DNA from: Ferruginibacter sp.
GTDB lineage: Bacteria; Bacteroidota; Bacteroidia; Chitinophagales; Chitinophagaceae
Reading direction: 5' to 3'
Assembly: GCA_025963635.1 (NCBI GenBank)
Contig: JAOQAK010000080.1
Coordinates: 124,001-188,000 of the forward strand
DNA: 64,000 bases
Below are positions 54,739-62,860 of the stretch, piece after piece. The position numbers and the translations under genes are program-made. Positions within the stretch are counted from its first letter, which is position 1, and the number at the start of each line of letters is the position of its first letter. The notes under the pieces were generated by a model. The model was given only the letters and a program-made list of their open reading frames with translations, was not told where the DNA came from and made no database searches.

Positions 54739-54818
54739 ATAAATTTTTTAGGATATATTGTATCAAACGATTTGCCAAACTTAAGCGTGATAGCTTGTTG
54801 AGGAAATATGATTTGGCA

Positions 54819-55226
54819 TCAATGCAACGGTCTAAAAATTTCCCAATGATGTCCGAAAGGATCCAATATCCTTCCGAGCCGATAGCCATAATGCTGGTCG
54901 GCCACAGCATAAATTTCTTTTGCTCCGGCTGATATCGCCTGTTCAGCCACCTGGTCTGGATTTGCCACCTGCAGTCCCATTCTAACAGCTGTGCCCCCAA
55001 GCGTTTCAGGACTGTAATTATCATATTCAGGTGCTTCATCAGCAACAACGAAGCGTGCGCCATTGATCGACAATTCTGCGACTGCTTGCCCATCGGTGCT
55101 GATATTACTCATGAGTTCTATCGCACCAAAAGCCTTCTTATAGAATTCGATTGCACTTATTCCGTTTCTTACGGACAAGGTCGGTACCATAATAAACGGA
55201 CCGTCATTCTCAATTACTTCTTCCAT
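54819..55226 (-). CDS. VOC family protein, PhnB-like
   Basis: 135 residues: IMVPTLSVRNGISAIEFYKK, FVVADEAPEYDNYSPETLGG and YGYRLGRILDPFGHHWEIFR, which is the standard end of PhnB/glyoxalase-like proteins. Some residues of the metal site (a late Glu in HHWEIF) are present. The function is unknown. It lies upstream of the DinB gene in the same direction, with an 80-base gap. Confidence 0.85.
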   Translation of the reverse strand: MEEVIENDGPFIMVPTLSVRNGISAIEFYKKAFGAIELMSNISTDGQAVAELSINGARFVVADEAPEYDNYSPETLGGTAVRMGLQVANPDQVAEQAISAGAKEIYAVADQHYGYRLGRILDPFGHHWEIFRPLH

Positions 55227-55413
55227 ACTGTTACTGTTTATTTAAAAAAGCCGTGTGCACGTGGGCTTCCATCCACAATGTAAATTTTTATTCAGAAACC
55301 TACAGTCGAAAAATAAAAAGTGAGCTATTGTGAGTTGGAGCAGGAGTTTAAAGAGAACTCCAGGGCAGAGGAAGATAGTAGCGGTGCTAAATAATAGTCG
55401 TGGTTCAAATTAA

Positions 55414-55450
55414 AATCATCCTGTTACATTTTCGATGCAACAGGATGATT
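55414..55450. terminator. Strong hairpin terminator
   Basis: AATCATCCTGTT pairs over 12 bases with AACAGGATGATT, with an inner CAT/ATG pairing and a run of eight T after it on the plus strand and a T-rich run on the minus strand. It ends the DUF2383 gene at 55459. Confidence 0.7.
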
Positions 55451-55458
55451 CGTTTTTT

Positions 55459-55932
55459 TTAAGCTACCTGGTCACGCAATGCTTTTATTTCATCATGCGA
55501 TTCCAGCAGCAAATCTTTTTGGTCGTGGATCATTTCCCGCAAAAAATGCGGAAGCTCTTCGTTGTCCAGCGCCGCCTTATAAGCTTTTTGAGCAGCATCT
55601 TCTCCCGCCTCGCAATTTTCTAAAATGGTTTGCCTGTCTTTGCCCGTAAAAACTGACTTTACATCCATCCATGCCCGGTATATTTTGCCACTGGTCATGG
55701 TGCCTTCGGCCATTTCACCGCCTAAAACCTGAACTTCTTTGCCCAAAGCGTTGCGGATCTCCCTGCTATCGTCGATCATCTTTTCAAATAAAACGGTGAG
55801 ATCAAGGTCCTCATCGTCTGTATCTTTTTTTGATTTTAACTCTTCCATCGCTTTTTCATAACCTGCAATGCGGTCATTGTTGATAAGAATAAGATCATTT
55901 AAAATGTCTATTGTCTCCTTTGTATTTTCCAT
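55459..55932 (-). CDS. DUF2383 (PA2169-like) four-helix-bundle protein, second copy
   Basis: 157 residues, helical, with TIDILNDLILINNDRIAGYE in the first half and CEAGEDAAQKAYKAALDNEE, then LREMIHDQKDLLLESHDEIK, in the second. This follows the same plan as 20313-20807, which has GEEAALEAYKSALIS and MDQKYSLQSSHNQIK. The acidic and His positions of the possible metal site are kept. Likely a stress protein. Confidence 0.8.
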   Translation of the reverse strand: MENTKETIDILNDLILINNDRIAGYEKAMEELKSKKDTDDEDLDLTVLFEKMIDDSREIRNALGKEVQVLGGEMAEGTMTSGKIYRAWMDVKSVFTGKDRQTILENCEAGEDAAQKAYKAALDNEELPHFLREMIHDQKDLLLESHDEIKALRDQVA

Positions 55933-56283
55933 AATTTTTTTTCTGGTTGTAGAATCAATTTCATGCCAATAATTTTACGCTGATAACGGAAAAAAGAATG
56001 ATAATAGGAGGGGTGTATTTGCCACAATTTTTTAACGGTTCCCCACAATTGAACGGGGTTTCACTGCTATACAAAATATCCTCCTACTAAATTGATCCGT
56101 CGGTTTCCATTTATTTACTCAATCAGGGTTATTAATTACCTGTTACTGGTTAATGATTGCAGGCGAGGAAAATTGAAACAGCAGCAAAAGCTTATTACAA
56201 CTACTCCCTTTTTATAAACGGAAAAGCAACCTTCAGCAAACAAATGGTATTGCTTCAATAAAAAACGCATCATCATCAAGTCA
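55933..56283. other. Gene-free stretch
   Basis: About 350 AT-rich bases before a doubtful small gene. A weak CCCC...GGGG stem (near 56040-56060) is the only structure seen; I do not name a function. Confidence 0.35.
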
Positions 56284-56517
56284 CTATTCTTTAAATAACA
56301 CAAGTGTGATCAACATTGTACCTGTATATTTTGGATTGTTTGAAGGGAATAAAATTTCATTTGCGATGATGTAGTTGATAGAGGCAACAGCATCTCCCAG
56401 CACTGTATTTTGTTTGGAAACATCCGATATGCTGGAAAAAGTTGTTATCGCCAGGATCAAAGATAGTATGCCCATCAGGCTTGATATTTTTTTGAGCGAA
56501 TCAATTGTTTGGTTCAT
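56284..56517 (-). CDS. Possible small membrane protein
   Basis: 77 residues with one hydrophobic segment (SLMGILSLILAITTFSSIS) and no known domain. It starts at ATG 56517. The sequence composition is plausible but no homology can be judged by eye, and it might be a chance frame. Confidence 0.3.
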   Translation of the reverse strand: MNQTIDSLKKISSLMGILSLILAITTFSSISDVSKQNTVLGDAVASINYIIANEILFPSNNPKYTGTMLITLVLFKE

Positions 56518-56698
56518 GGCATGTATTTTAAAATTCGTTAGGGAGACTGGTTTACTATATTTTAATGACTAAAAATTATGAAGGACGCATCATTTTTATA
56601 TTGCCAGTATCTAGTGCTTCATTTTAAACCGGAAGAATTATTTGATAGTAAGTACCCGAAATCTTCTACAAGAATATCTAAATAAGTGAAACAGAAAC

Positions 56699-56720
56699 CG
56701 GGGTGTCAATAAACACCCCG
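56699..56720. terminator. Orphan hairpin with perfect 8-bp stem
   Basis: CGGGGTGT, loop CAATAA, ACACCCCG, then TCTTTG. No plus-strand gene ends before it, so it may close a small RNA or attenuate the histidine kinase transcript. The remaining sequence of 56518-56849 shows nothing supportable. Confidence 0.45.
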
Positions 56721-56885
56721 TCTTTGTAAACAAACAGCCTGATTATGCCAATAAGCTTACGCCGGTGATGGAGGAATGAGTGGGAATGGTGAGGTGACGA
56801 TTTTACGATTTCGGCGATTCAATCTTTTTCAATTGACTTTTGCGGGTAGTTGGTGTACCAAAAAGCCAATTATATAGATTCCAAA

Positions 56886-57986
56886 ATGAGAAGGGAAAGA
56901 TTTACCGATATTTATTGTACAAATCATACAATGAAGAGATCGTTCGATATAAAATTGGTGAGATTTTACCTGTGGATGGGCCTTGGTTATTTCTTTATCG
57001 GGCTGTTTAATACCCTCGGAATTTACCCGGACAGATTTTTCCCTGTTGTTTTCAATAATCTTTGGGGCGTTATTTATCTTACTGCAATCAATTTTATACT
57101 TTTCGAATATACTGTTCCATTTGTACTAAAGAAGAAGAAGTTTATTTTCTACAATATTCTTACCGGAGTTTTGGTGTTATTTGTTTTTATGATGCTATAT
57201 TCTTACGGAGCGTACACGTGGAAGCAACTTGGCATTCGGTTACACGTTTATACGGCGTTAAAGGCATTTTCTTCATTGAGTCATGAGCTCGAAAACCGGA
57301 TGGCATATAGTGTAGGGGCTGTTTTCTTTTTTGCGATCATCAGGCATATTTATAATTACATAAAACTGCGGCAGGCAGAGCAGCAGCTACGAATTGAAAA
57401 GCAGGCAGCAGAGTTAAACTATTTAAGATCGCAAACCAATCCCCATTTTTTATTTAATACATTGAATAATATCTACTCTTTATCAAGAGACAAGTCTGAC
57501 CTGGCCCCGGAATCCATTTTACGTCTGTCGAAAATATTGCGTTTTATGCTCTACGAAACCAGCGGAGAATATATCGCGATAGAACAGGAATTAAAAATCA
57601 TCAGCGATTATATTGCGCTTGAAAAATTGCGTTATGATGATTCCTTACGCGTCAATTTTAACCACGACATTGAGGATATGAAACAAGCCATACCACCACT
57701 GTTGCTGGTGCCGTTGGTGGAAAATGCGTTTAAGCATGGCGTTTCTGAAACAAGAAATCAGCCGTTTGTTGACATCCATCTTTCAGTTAAACAGCGGCGG
57801 CTGGCCTTTATTGTAAAAAATTCTGCTGAAGAATTTTCCGGGGAGCGAAATGTAAAAGAGAATATCGGCCTCTCTAATCTGAGGCGCCAGCTGGAATTGC
57901 TTTATACAGATTACAACCTATCTTTTCAGCAAGATGGATCTGTGTTTACTACTACATTAAAAATTAATCTCGCAAAGCATGTCTAA
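56886..57986 (+). CDS. LytS/YehU-type sensor histidine kinase
   Basis: 366 residues from ATG 56886; ATG 56931 is an alternative, and a longer frame from 56850 is less likely. Four hydrophobic helices fill the N-terminal third. The His_kinase domain then shows LRSQTNPHFLFNTLNNIYSL with the phosphorylated His (residue 187 from this start), and the ATP-binding N-box PLVENAFKHGVSE and ENIGLSNLRRQLELLY. Its response regulator overlaps its 3' end by 8 bases. Confidence 0.9.
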   Translation: MRRERFTDIYCTNHTMKRSFDIKLVRFYLWMGLGYFFIGLFNTLGIYPDRFFPVVFNNLWGVIYLTAINFILFEYTVPFVLKKKKFIFYNILTGVLVLFVFMMLYSYGAYTWKQLGIRLHVYTALKAFSSLSHELENRMAYSVGAVFFFAIIRHIYNYIKLRQAEQQLRIEKQAAELNYLRSQTNPHFLFNTLNNIYSLSRDKSDLAPESILRLSKILRFMLYETSGEYIAIEQELKIISDYIALEKLRYDDSLRVNFNHDIEDMKQAIPPLLLVPLVENAFKHGVSETRNQPFVDIHLSVKQRRLAFIVKNSAEEFSGERNVKENIGLSNLRRQLELLYTDYNLSFQQDGSVFTTTLKINLAKHV

Positions 57987-58671
57987 AATAAATTGCATTA
58001 TCGTAGAAGATGAACCGCTGGCGGTAAGGGTTTTGGCTGATTATATATCACAGGTGCCGTTCCTGGATTTAACGGCAACATTTAAAGATGCAATTTTGGC
58101 AACTGAATACCTGCGGGATAATCATACCGACCTGATCTTTTTAGATATCCATCTCCCTAAATTGAAAGGCATGGCTTTTTTAAAAACGCTTACACATCCG
58201 CCGGCAGTAATTATCACAACGGCTTATCATCAATACGCTGTGGAGGGATTCGATTTAAATGTTACGGATTACCTGTTAAAGCCGTTTGATTTCGAACGTT
58301 TTTTGGTGGCAGTCACCAAGGTGCGAACCGGAGAAAGAGAAAAACACATATCACATGAAAGCCAGGAAAAAAAGGATTTTATATTTCTGAATGTTCAAAA
58401 GAAAAAGGTGAAAATTTCATTCTCAGAAATTGTTTACATTGAAAGCCAACGGGAATACATAAAAATTGTGACCATGAAAAATGAGTACATTTCTAAAATG
58501 AGTACCCATGAAATTGAGGGGTTGTTGCCTGCAAAAATTTTTAAGCGGATTCACCGGTCCTATATTATTTCAGTGAGCAAGATTGATTCATACACTGCAG
58601 AAATGGTAGAGGTCAATGGAATATCTATTCCCATTGGAAGAGGGTACCGGGATATTATAGAAAACTTATAG
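57979..58671 (+). CDS. LytTR family response regulator
   Basis: 230 residues. The receiver domain has CIIVEDEPLAVRVL, the phosphorylated Asp in LIFLDIHLP (Asp56) and ITTAYHQYAVEGF; the LytTR DNA-binding domain at about 130-230 includes IVYIESQREYIKIVTMKNEY and RIHRSYIISVSKID. With the kinase it forms a two-component pair of the kind that controls autolysis, biofilm or polysaccharide genes in Bacteroidota; targets are unknown. Confidence 0.92.
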   Translation: MSKINCIIVEDEPLAVRVLADYISQVPFLDLTATFKDAILATEYLRDNHTDLIFLDIHLPKLKGMAFLKTLTHPPAVIITTAYHQYAVEGFDLNVTDYLLKPFDFERFLVAVTKVRTGEREKHISHESQEKKDFIFLNVQKKKVKISFSEIVYIESQREYIKIVTMKNEYISKMSTHEIEGLLPAKIFKRIHRSYIISVSKIDSYTAEMVEVNGISIPIGRGYRDIIENL

Positions 58672-58802
58672 CATTTTTCCAACAGGTATTTGTATTGAAC
58701 TTTGTCAATTGTAAAATATCCGGCTAAGGAAAAATGATTGAGAAACGGATCAATCATTGCTACATAATTTTTAATTATCTTCCAACAAAATTATAACCCA
58801 TC

Positions 58803-59585
58803 ATGAAACATTTAAGATTGCTGCTGCTTTTTATTCCTTTTCTTCTACAATCCTATCATTCCGGTATGCGTGTTAAAAAGGATGCAAAGAAATGGATAAG
58901 CTTATTCAACGGAAAGAACCTTGATAATTGGGTACCTAAAATTTCCGGGTATAAAGCAGGCGAAAATTTTGGCAATACATTTCGGGTTGAAAATGGAATT
59001 CTTAGCACCCGTTACGACAAATATGACAGCTTCAATAATAAATTCGGGGCCTTGTATTATAACAAGAAATTTTCCAATTACCGGTTGAAAGTTGAATACC
59101 GGTTTGTAGGAAATCTCACTCCCGGCGCACCATCCTGGGGATTTCGTGATGGAGGCATCCAGTATCATTGCCAGTCGCCGTACACACTAAGTTTAAGCCA
59201 GTCCTTCCCGGTTTGCCTTGAATACAATCTTTTAGGTGGCAATGGTAAAGATGAGCGTCCTTCAGGCGAAATTTGTGCTTCAGGAATGTATGTCGAAATC
59301 AACGGAAAAAGAAATGCTTCCTATTGTACGCCCCCTGCTGTTAAGAGAACTTTGCACGGCGATCAATGGGCAACAGCGGAAATTGACGTACGGGATGGAA
59401 AGATCAGTCATTATGTAAATGGTGAACAGGTCATCCGGTTTGAAAATCCCCGGTATGATTCTACAAATGTCAACGCAAAACCATTTATTGTAAATGGAAA
59501 TGATCTTGTAAAGGATGGGTACATTTCACTGCAATCAAACAGCCATCCCATGGATTTTAGAAAAATTGAGATTATGGAATATTAG
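58803..59585 (+). CDS. Secreted DUF1080 (3-keto-disaccharide hydrolase-like) protein
   Basis: 260 residues with a signal peptide (LRLLLLFIPFLLQSYHSG). The concanavalin-like DUF1080 fold shows WISLFNGKNLDNWVPKISGY at its start, LKVEYRFVGNLTPG, HGDQWATAEIDVRDGKISHY and the closing SLQSNSHPMDFRKIEIMEY. DUF1080 proteins act in sugar breakdown; some hydrolyse 3-keto-glycosides, but this one is unproven. It converges with the beta-propeller gene. Confidence 0.88.
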   Translation: MKHLRLLLLFIPFLLQSYHSGMRVKKDAKKWISLFNGKNLDNWVPKISGYKAGENFGNTFRVENGILSTRYDKYDSFNNKFGALYYNKKFSNYRLKVEYRFVGNLTPGAPSWGFRDGGIQYHCQSPYTLSLSQSFPVCLEYNLLGGNGKDERPSGEICASGMYVEINGKRNASYCTPPAVKRTLHGDQWATAEIDVRDGKISHYVNGEQVIRFENPRYDSTNVNAKPFIVNGNDLVKDGYISLQSNSHPMDFRKIEIMEY

Positions 59586-59617
59586 AGGATCAATTCATTC
59601 ATTCAAAATAGATACGT

Positions 59618-60763
59618 CTATCGCAATCCACCAATGCCAAACTGGTCACCGGCTTTCACTGCTTTCTCCCCGGCAAAATCTATTTCCAACATTTTCTCAC
59701 TGGCCACATTGTTATGAAATTCATCTTTCAGCGTTGCGATGATTTCACGGGTTTCGGTTTTAATCACCTCACCACTGGATGGATATACATATTGTCCGTC
59801 GATACTAAACGTAACCCACCCGGGCATATCCTGCAATGGTATCGTGGTTAATTGCTGGTAGGGTGGGGCAGCGCTAAAAACATGAACACGCATATTAAAG
59901 CCGTCTGCTACCCACAATTCTTTTTCGTTGGGGGTTAATCCAATCCCATGACTTGGGTTTCCATGTCTTCTCACCGGGCCCATATTCCATCCTTTCACTT
60001 CAATATGTGCAAGTTTTTTTCCTGTGTTAAGATCGCCCACTTCAAAACCCAACAGGCTATCTACAGTAGCGTAAACAATACTATGTTTTCCATTAATGGT
60101 AAAGGGGCGGATGAAATTGGCAAATGGCCCGATCTTATTCACAAGCTGATGTGTTTTTGCATCCGCTACATATAGCCAGGGCGATGCAATATCGCCCATG
60201 TAAACATGTGCACCGGTTGGTTCATAAATTGTATTGTGGGCTCTTTTAAAAACATCGATTTTTTTAATAATGTTGCCGGTGGCGCAATCAACCACATTCC
60301 AGAAACCTTTTTCAAATGATGGAAGATACATGGTTTTACCATCGGGTGAAATTGACATTCGGTCGCAACCCCCTTCGACTGGTTTTTCCCAAATTACCTG
60401 GTCGGTGGTAAGATCTATTCTTTGCAATGATTCGATGGTGCTCACAAAAACGCTGTTAAGCGCAATACTCACGGCAATCCCCTTAACATTGGACGGTGTT
60501 TTATCGGGATGAAGCCCCCCGGTAGAAATTCGTTTCACGAACCGATGATGGTTGTCGATATCAAAAACCAGGATGCCGTGCCCTCCATAGCCAAGATAAT
60601 CGCGGATGCCGGGAACGGCTACGTATAAATACCTTTTGACGGCATTCACAGAAACGTGTTTAGAAGCAGGCTGAGCAACTAAACTTGTATATGCTGGTGA
60701 AAAAATTATAGCAATCAGTAAGAGGTGGCGCAGTGTTGTAACAATTGGTAATCCTGGTTTCAT
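59618..60763 (-). CDS. Secreted YncE-like beta-propeller protein
   Basis: 381 residues with a signal peptide ending near AYTSLVAQ. Repeating blade motifs such as KRYLYVAVPGIRDYLG, RMSISPDGKTMYLPSFEK, AHVYMGDIASPWLYVADA and HGIGLTPNEKELWVADGF indicate a 7-bladed propeller. Related proteins have lactonase-like or structural roles; no catalytic set can be identified. It is monocistronic, and the window upstream has a lipoprotein relic on the other strand. Confidence 0.82.
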   Translation of the reverse strand: MKPGLPIVTTLRHLLLIAIIFSPAYTSLVAQPASKHVSVNAVKRYLYVAVPGIRDYLGYGGHGILVFDIDNHHRFVKRISTGGLHPDKTPSNVKGIAVSIALNSVFVSTIESLQRIDLTTDQVIWEKPVEGGCDRMSISPDGKTMYLPSFEKGFWNVVDCATGNIIKKIDVFKRAHNTIYEPTGAHVYMGDIASPWLYVADAKTHQLVNKIGPFANFIRPFTINGKHSIVYATVDSLLGFEVGDLNTGKKLAHIEVKGWNMGPVRRHGNPSHGIGLTPNEKELWVADGFNMRVHVFSAAPPYQQLTTIPLQDMPGWVTFSIDGQYVYPSSGEVIKTETREIIATLKDEFHNNVASEKMLEIDFAGEKAVKAGDQFGIGGLR

Positions 60764-60941
60764 ACTCTATATTTTTTTAAAGATATAATAAGATGAGATT
60801 TCGGAGAAAAAAGTTTGCAGCAGGCGAATTAAGTTGCCGGACCAAAATTAGCACGGCCGCTTAACGCTGGGTGAAGTGTTTACCCGCATATTTTGGTGCC
60901 TCGTTTCACTGCAAGGAATTTCATTTCAATGGTGTATATAG

Positions 60942-61145
60942 AAACAAGCACTGCCGGTTCGGGGAAATGTGATTGCGGCATTGTTGCTGCTTACCGGTAT
61001 TATTGCCTGTAATAAAAAGCTCGATGTACTCGATTGCCTGGTACTAATGAAGCAAAGTTTCGATAGGATAAAGAGTGCCTTTTCAACGACCTGTATGTTA
61101 TGATGGACCGCAATGTGCATAGGGATTTTTCAATGCAACTATATT
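60942..61145 (+). pseudogene. Remnant of a lipoprotein N-terminus, possibly SusD-like
   Basis: In one frame the sequence reads KQALPVRGNV, then a lipobox IAALLLLTGIIACNKKLDV, close to the start of SusD/RagB lipoproteins (CNKKLDV). A frame shift follows, giving GTNEAKFR, an in-frame stop, then LFNDLYVMMDRN, a segment like the first SusD helix. There is no start codon, no TonB-dependent partner and a hard end against the radical SAM gene. It is a decayed fragment of about 200 bases; the SusD call is tentative. Confidence 0.3.
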
Positions 61146-62464
61146 GATTGGTTGTTCATGTCGATTGGGTAATTATGCCTGAGTTGCTTAGTCATATAAA
61201 AGCCATTCATAAACACTGATAAAAATATTGCACCTGCTCTTAATGTAATGATGCTCTTCAAGATGCGCTTCATAGCATGTGTAAAAGAGAAAGTTTTTTT
61301 CCATAGATGCCTGTGTGCGGCGAGAAGTTCATCGGCAGTGATTTTTTTCGGCTTAAAAGCAACATTGTATCCGTTATAGAATTGCCAGCCCTTGTCTTCA
61401 AGTATCCGGCCATCTGTTTTCAAAACTTTATAAATTGGAGTGCCTCTGAATGGAGTCATAATACTAAGAAATGGGACATCAATGCCAATTTCCATTATCC
61501 GGTCGGACATTTCTTCGATACTCTCTTTTGTATCATGGTCAAAACCTGCAATAAAACCTGCCATTACTGCAATACCCCGTTTTTGTATGGTTTGAACTGC
61601 CACTTTATAGTTCTCAATTTTATTTTGTTTCTTGTTAGCATCAGCCAGGGAATCTTTTCCGAAAGATTCAATTCCTAAGAACACTCCAATACAGCCTGAA
61701 GCTTTCATCAGGTCCAAAAGTTTTTCGTCTTTGGCAATGTCTAAGCTGGCTTGTGTAAGCCACCATTTTTTTAATGGTTTCAATTCGGATAATAATGAAG
61801 TAATGTATTTTCTATCGATGGTTAAATTATCGTCCCAAAACCAAACTACTTTTCTTTGCCACCAAAATTTAAAATTGTCATAAGAAGCATCTTTAATTAC
61901 GTCCTTAACGGGTCTTAGCCTGAACCCCGGGTTAAGTGTAGGCACGGTACAAAATGAGCAAGTAAAAGGGCAGCCTCTCGTTGCTTGTATAACTTTCCTG
62001 ATGAAAAATCTATTTGATAATAAGTCGAACCTGGGTGTGGGCACATCTTTTAAATCTGTAGCTTGTCCGTTGTAAACAGGTTTCAATTTGCCATTTTGAA
62101 AATCACATAACATTTCAGTCCAAATCGACTCAGCCTCCCCAGTTGCAATAGCATTAAAATGATTTAGCGACTCTTCAATATTAAAGGTAACGTGAGGCCC
62201 ACCTGCGATAACAGTTTTTCCTCGTTTTCTAAATTCTTCTGATAACTTAAATGCAGCAGGCGCAAATCCACTAAAAAAGGAAATGGCAATCAGGTCAGCA
62301 TCTGTATCCAGGTCAATTTTGTCTACCTGCTGATGAAAGACCCGCACTGTATGCTCTTTAGGTGTTAACGAAGCAAGATGAATTCCTGTTATGGGTGGAA
62401 CGAAATCTATTTCGTGTCCAAATTCATAGCGTTTTAGATACGAAATGATTATGTCTATTTTCAT
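61139..62464 (-). CDS. B12-binding-domain radical SAM enzyme
   Basis: 441 residues. The N-terminal part has a cobalamin-binding-type Rossmann layout (PPITGIHLASLTPKEHTVRV, ADLIAISFFSGFAPAAFKLS, VIAGGPHVTF) but lacks the DxHxxG cobalamin ligand. The radical SAM core has ATRGCPFTCSFCTVP (Cys165, Cys169, Cys172) that holds the [4Fe-4S] cluster. The last about 80 residues carry helical and membrane-like stretches. Enzymes of this sort often methylate or rearrange lipids or hopanoid-like molecules; the substrate is unknown. Its end overlaps the lipoprotein relic. Confidence 0.85.
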   Translation of the reverse strand: MKIDIIISYLKRYEFGHEIDFVPPITGIHLASLTPKEHTVRVFHQQVDKIDLDTDADLIAISFFSGFAPAAFKLSEEFRKRGKTVIAGGPHVTFNIEESLNHFNAIATGEAESIWTEMLCDFQNGKLKPVYNGQATDLKDVPTPRFDLLSNRFFIRKVIQATRGCPFTCSFCTVPTLNPGFRLRPVKDVIKDASYDNFKFWWQRKVVWFWDDNLTIDRKYITSLLSELKPLKKWWLTQASLDIAKDEKLLDLMKASGCIGVFLGIESFGKDSLADANKKQNKIENYKVAVQTIQKRGIAVMAGFIAGFDHDTKESIEEMSDRIMEIGIDVPFLSIMTPFRGTPIYKVLKTDGRILEDKGWQFYNGYNVAFKPKKITADELLAAHRHLWKKTFSFTHAMKRILKSIITLRAGAIFLSVFMNGFYMTKQLRHNYPIDMNNQSI

Positions 62465-62566
62465 GTATAGGATGTATTACTTTTTTTGAATGGGTAAACA
62501 TTATTCGAATATGTCCGATATTCCTAATTAGTATTTCCATTGCTTCTTCGTAAAGCTTCATGATGT

Positions 62567-62718
62567 TTAATTTTCCTTCGTGAAAACCCGTTCCCTGCCA
62601 TTCCCTATGATAATCATCCGGTTTTTTGCGGCATCGAATTCAATCACCATTCCCTCAGATTCGATTTTAATTTACCCTGTGCCGTAGGGTCCAGCGGGGC
62701 AGGGGATTGCCCGTTCAT
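62567..62718 (-). pseudogene. Tail of a decayed serine-hydrolase-like gene
   Basis: Minus-strand MNGQSPAPLDPTAQGKLKS in one frame is followed, after a one-base shift, by ESEGMVIEFDAAKNRMIIIG and NGRERVFTKEN with a stop. This resembles the C-terminal barrel that follows beta-lactamase-like domains in secreted serine hydrolases, as in 16965-18536. The catalytic part is absent. The rest of 62465-62860 shows no gene. Confidence 0.35.
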
Positions 62719-62860
62719 CGTATTATTAACGCTTTGTATTCTTTAAAAGAGCTTGAAATTCAAAGTAAATGAATAAAAAAAGGCTTTAATCTACTGGTCT
62801 TTAGCACTGCCAATGTATGCACAGATGTAAAATGTATAGCCTTTGCTGAATGATGCTTCT

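Noticed and set aside
56763-56800. Possible fourth heptamer array (ggtgatg, gaggaat, gagtggg, ...)
   Set aside because: The units are too different from each other and the period of 7 is not kept.
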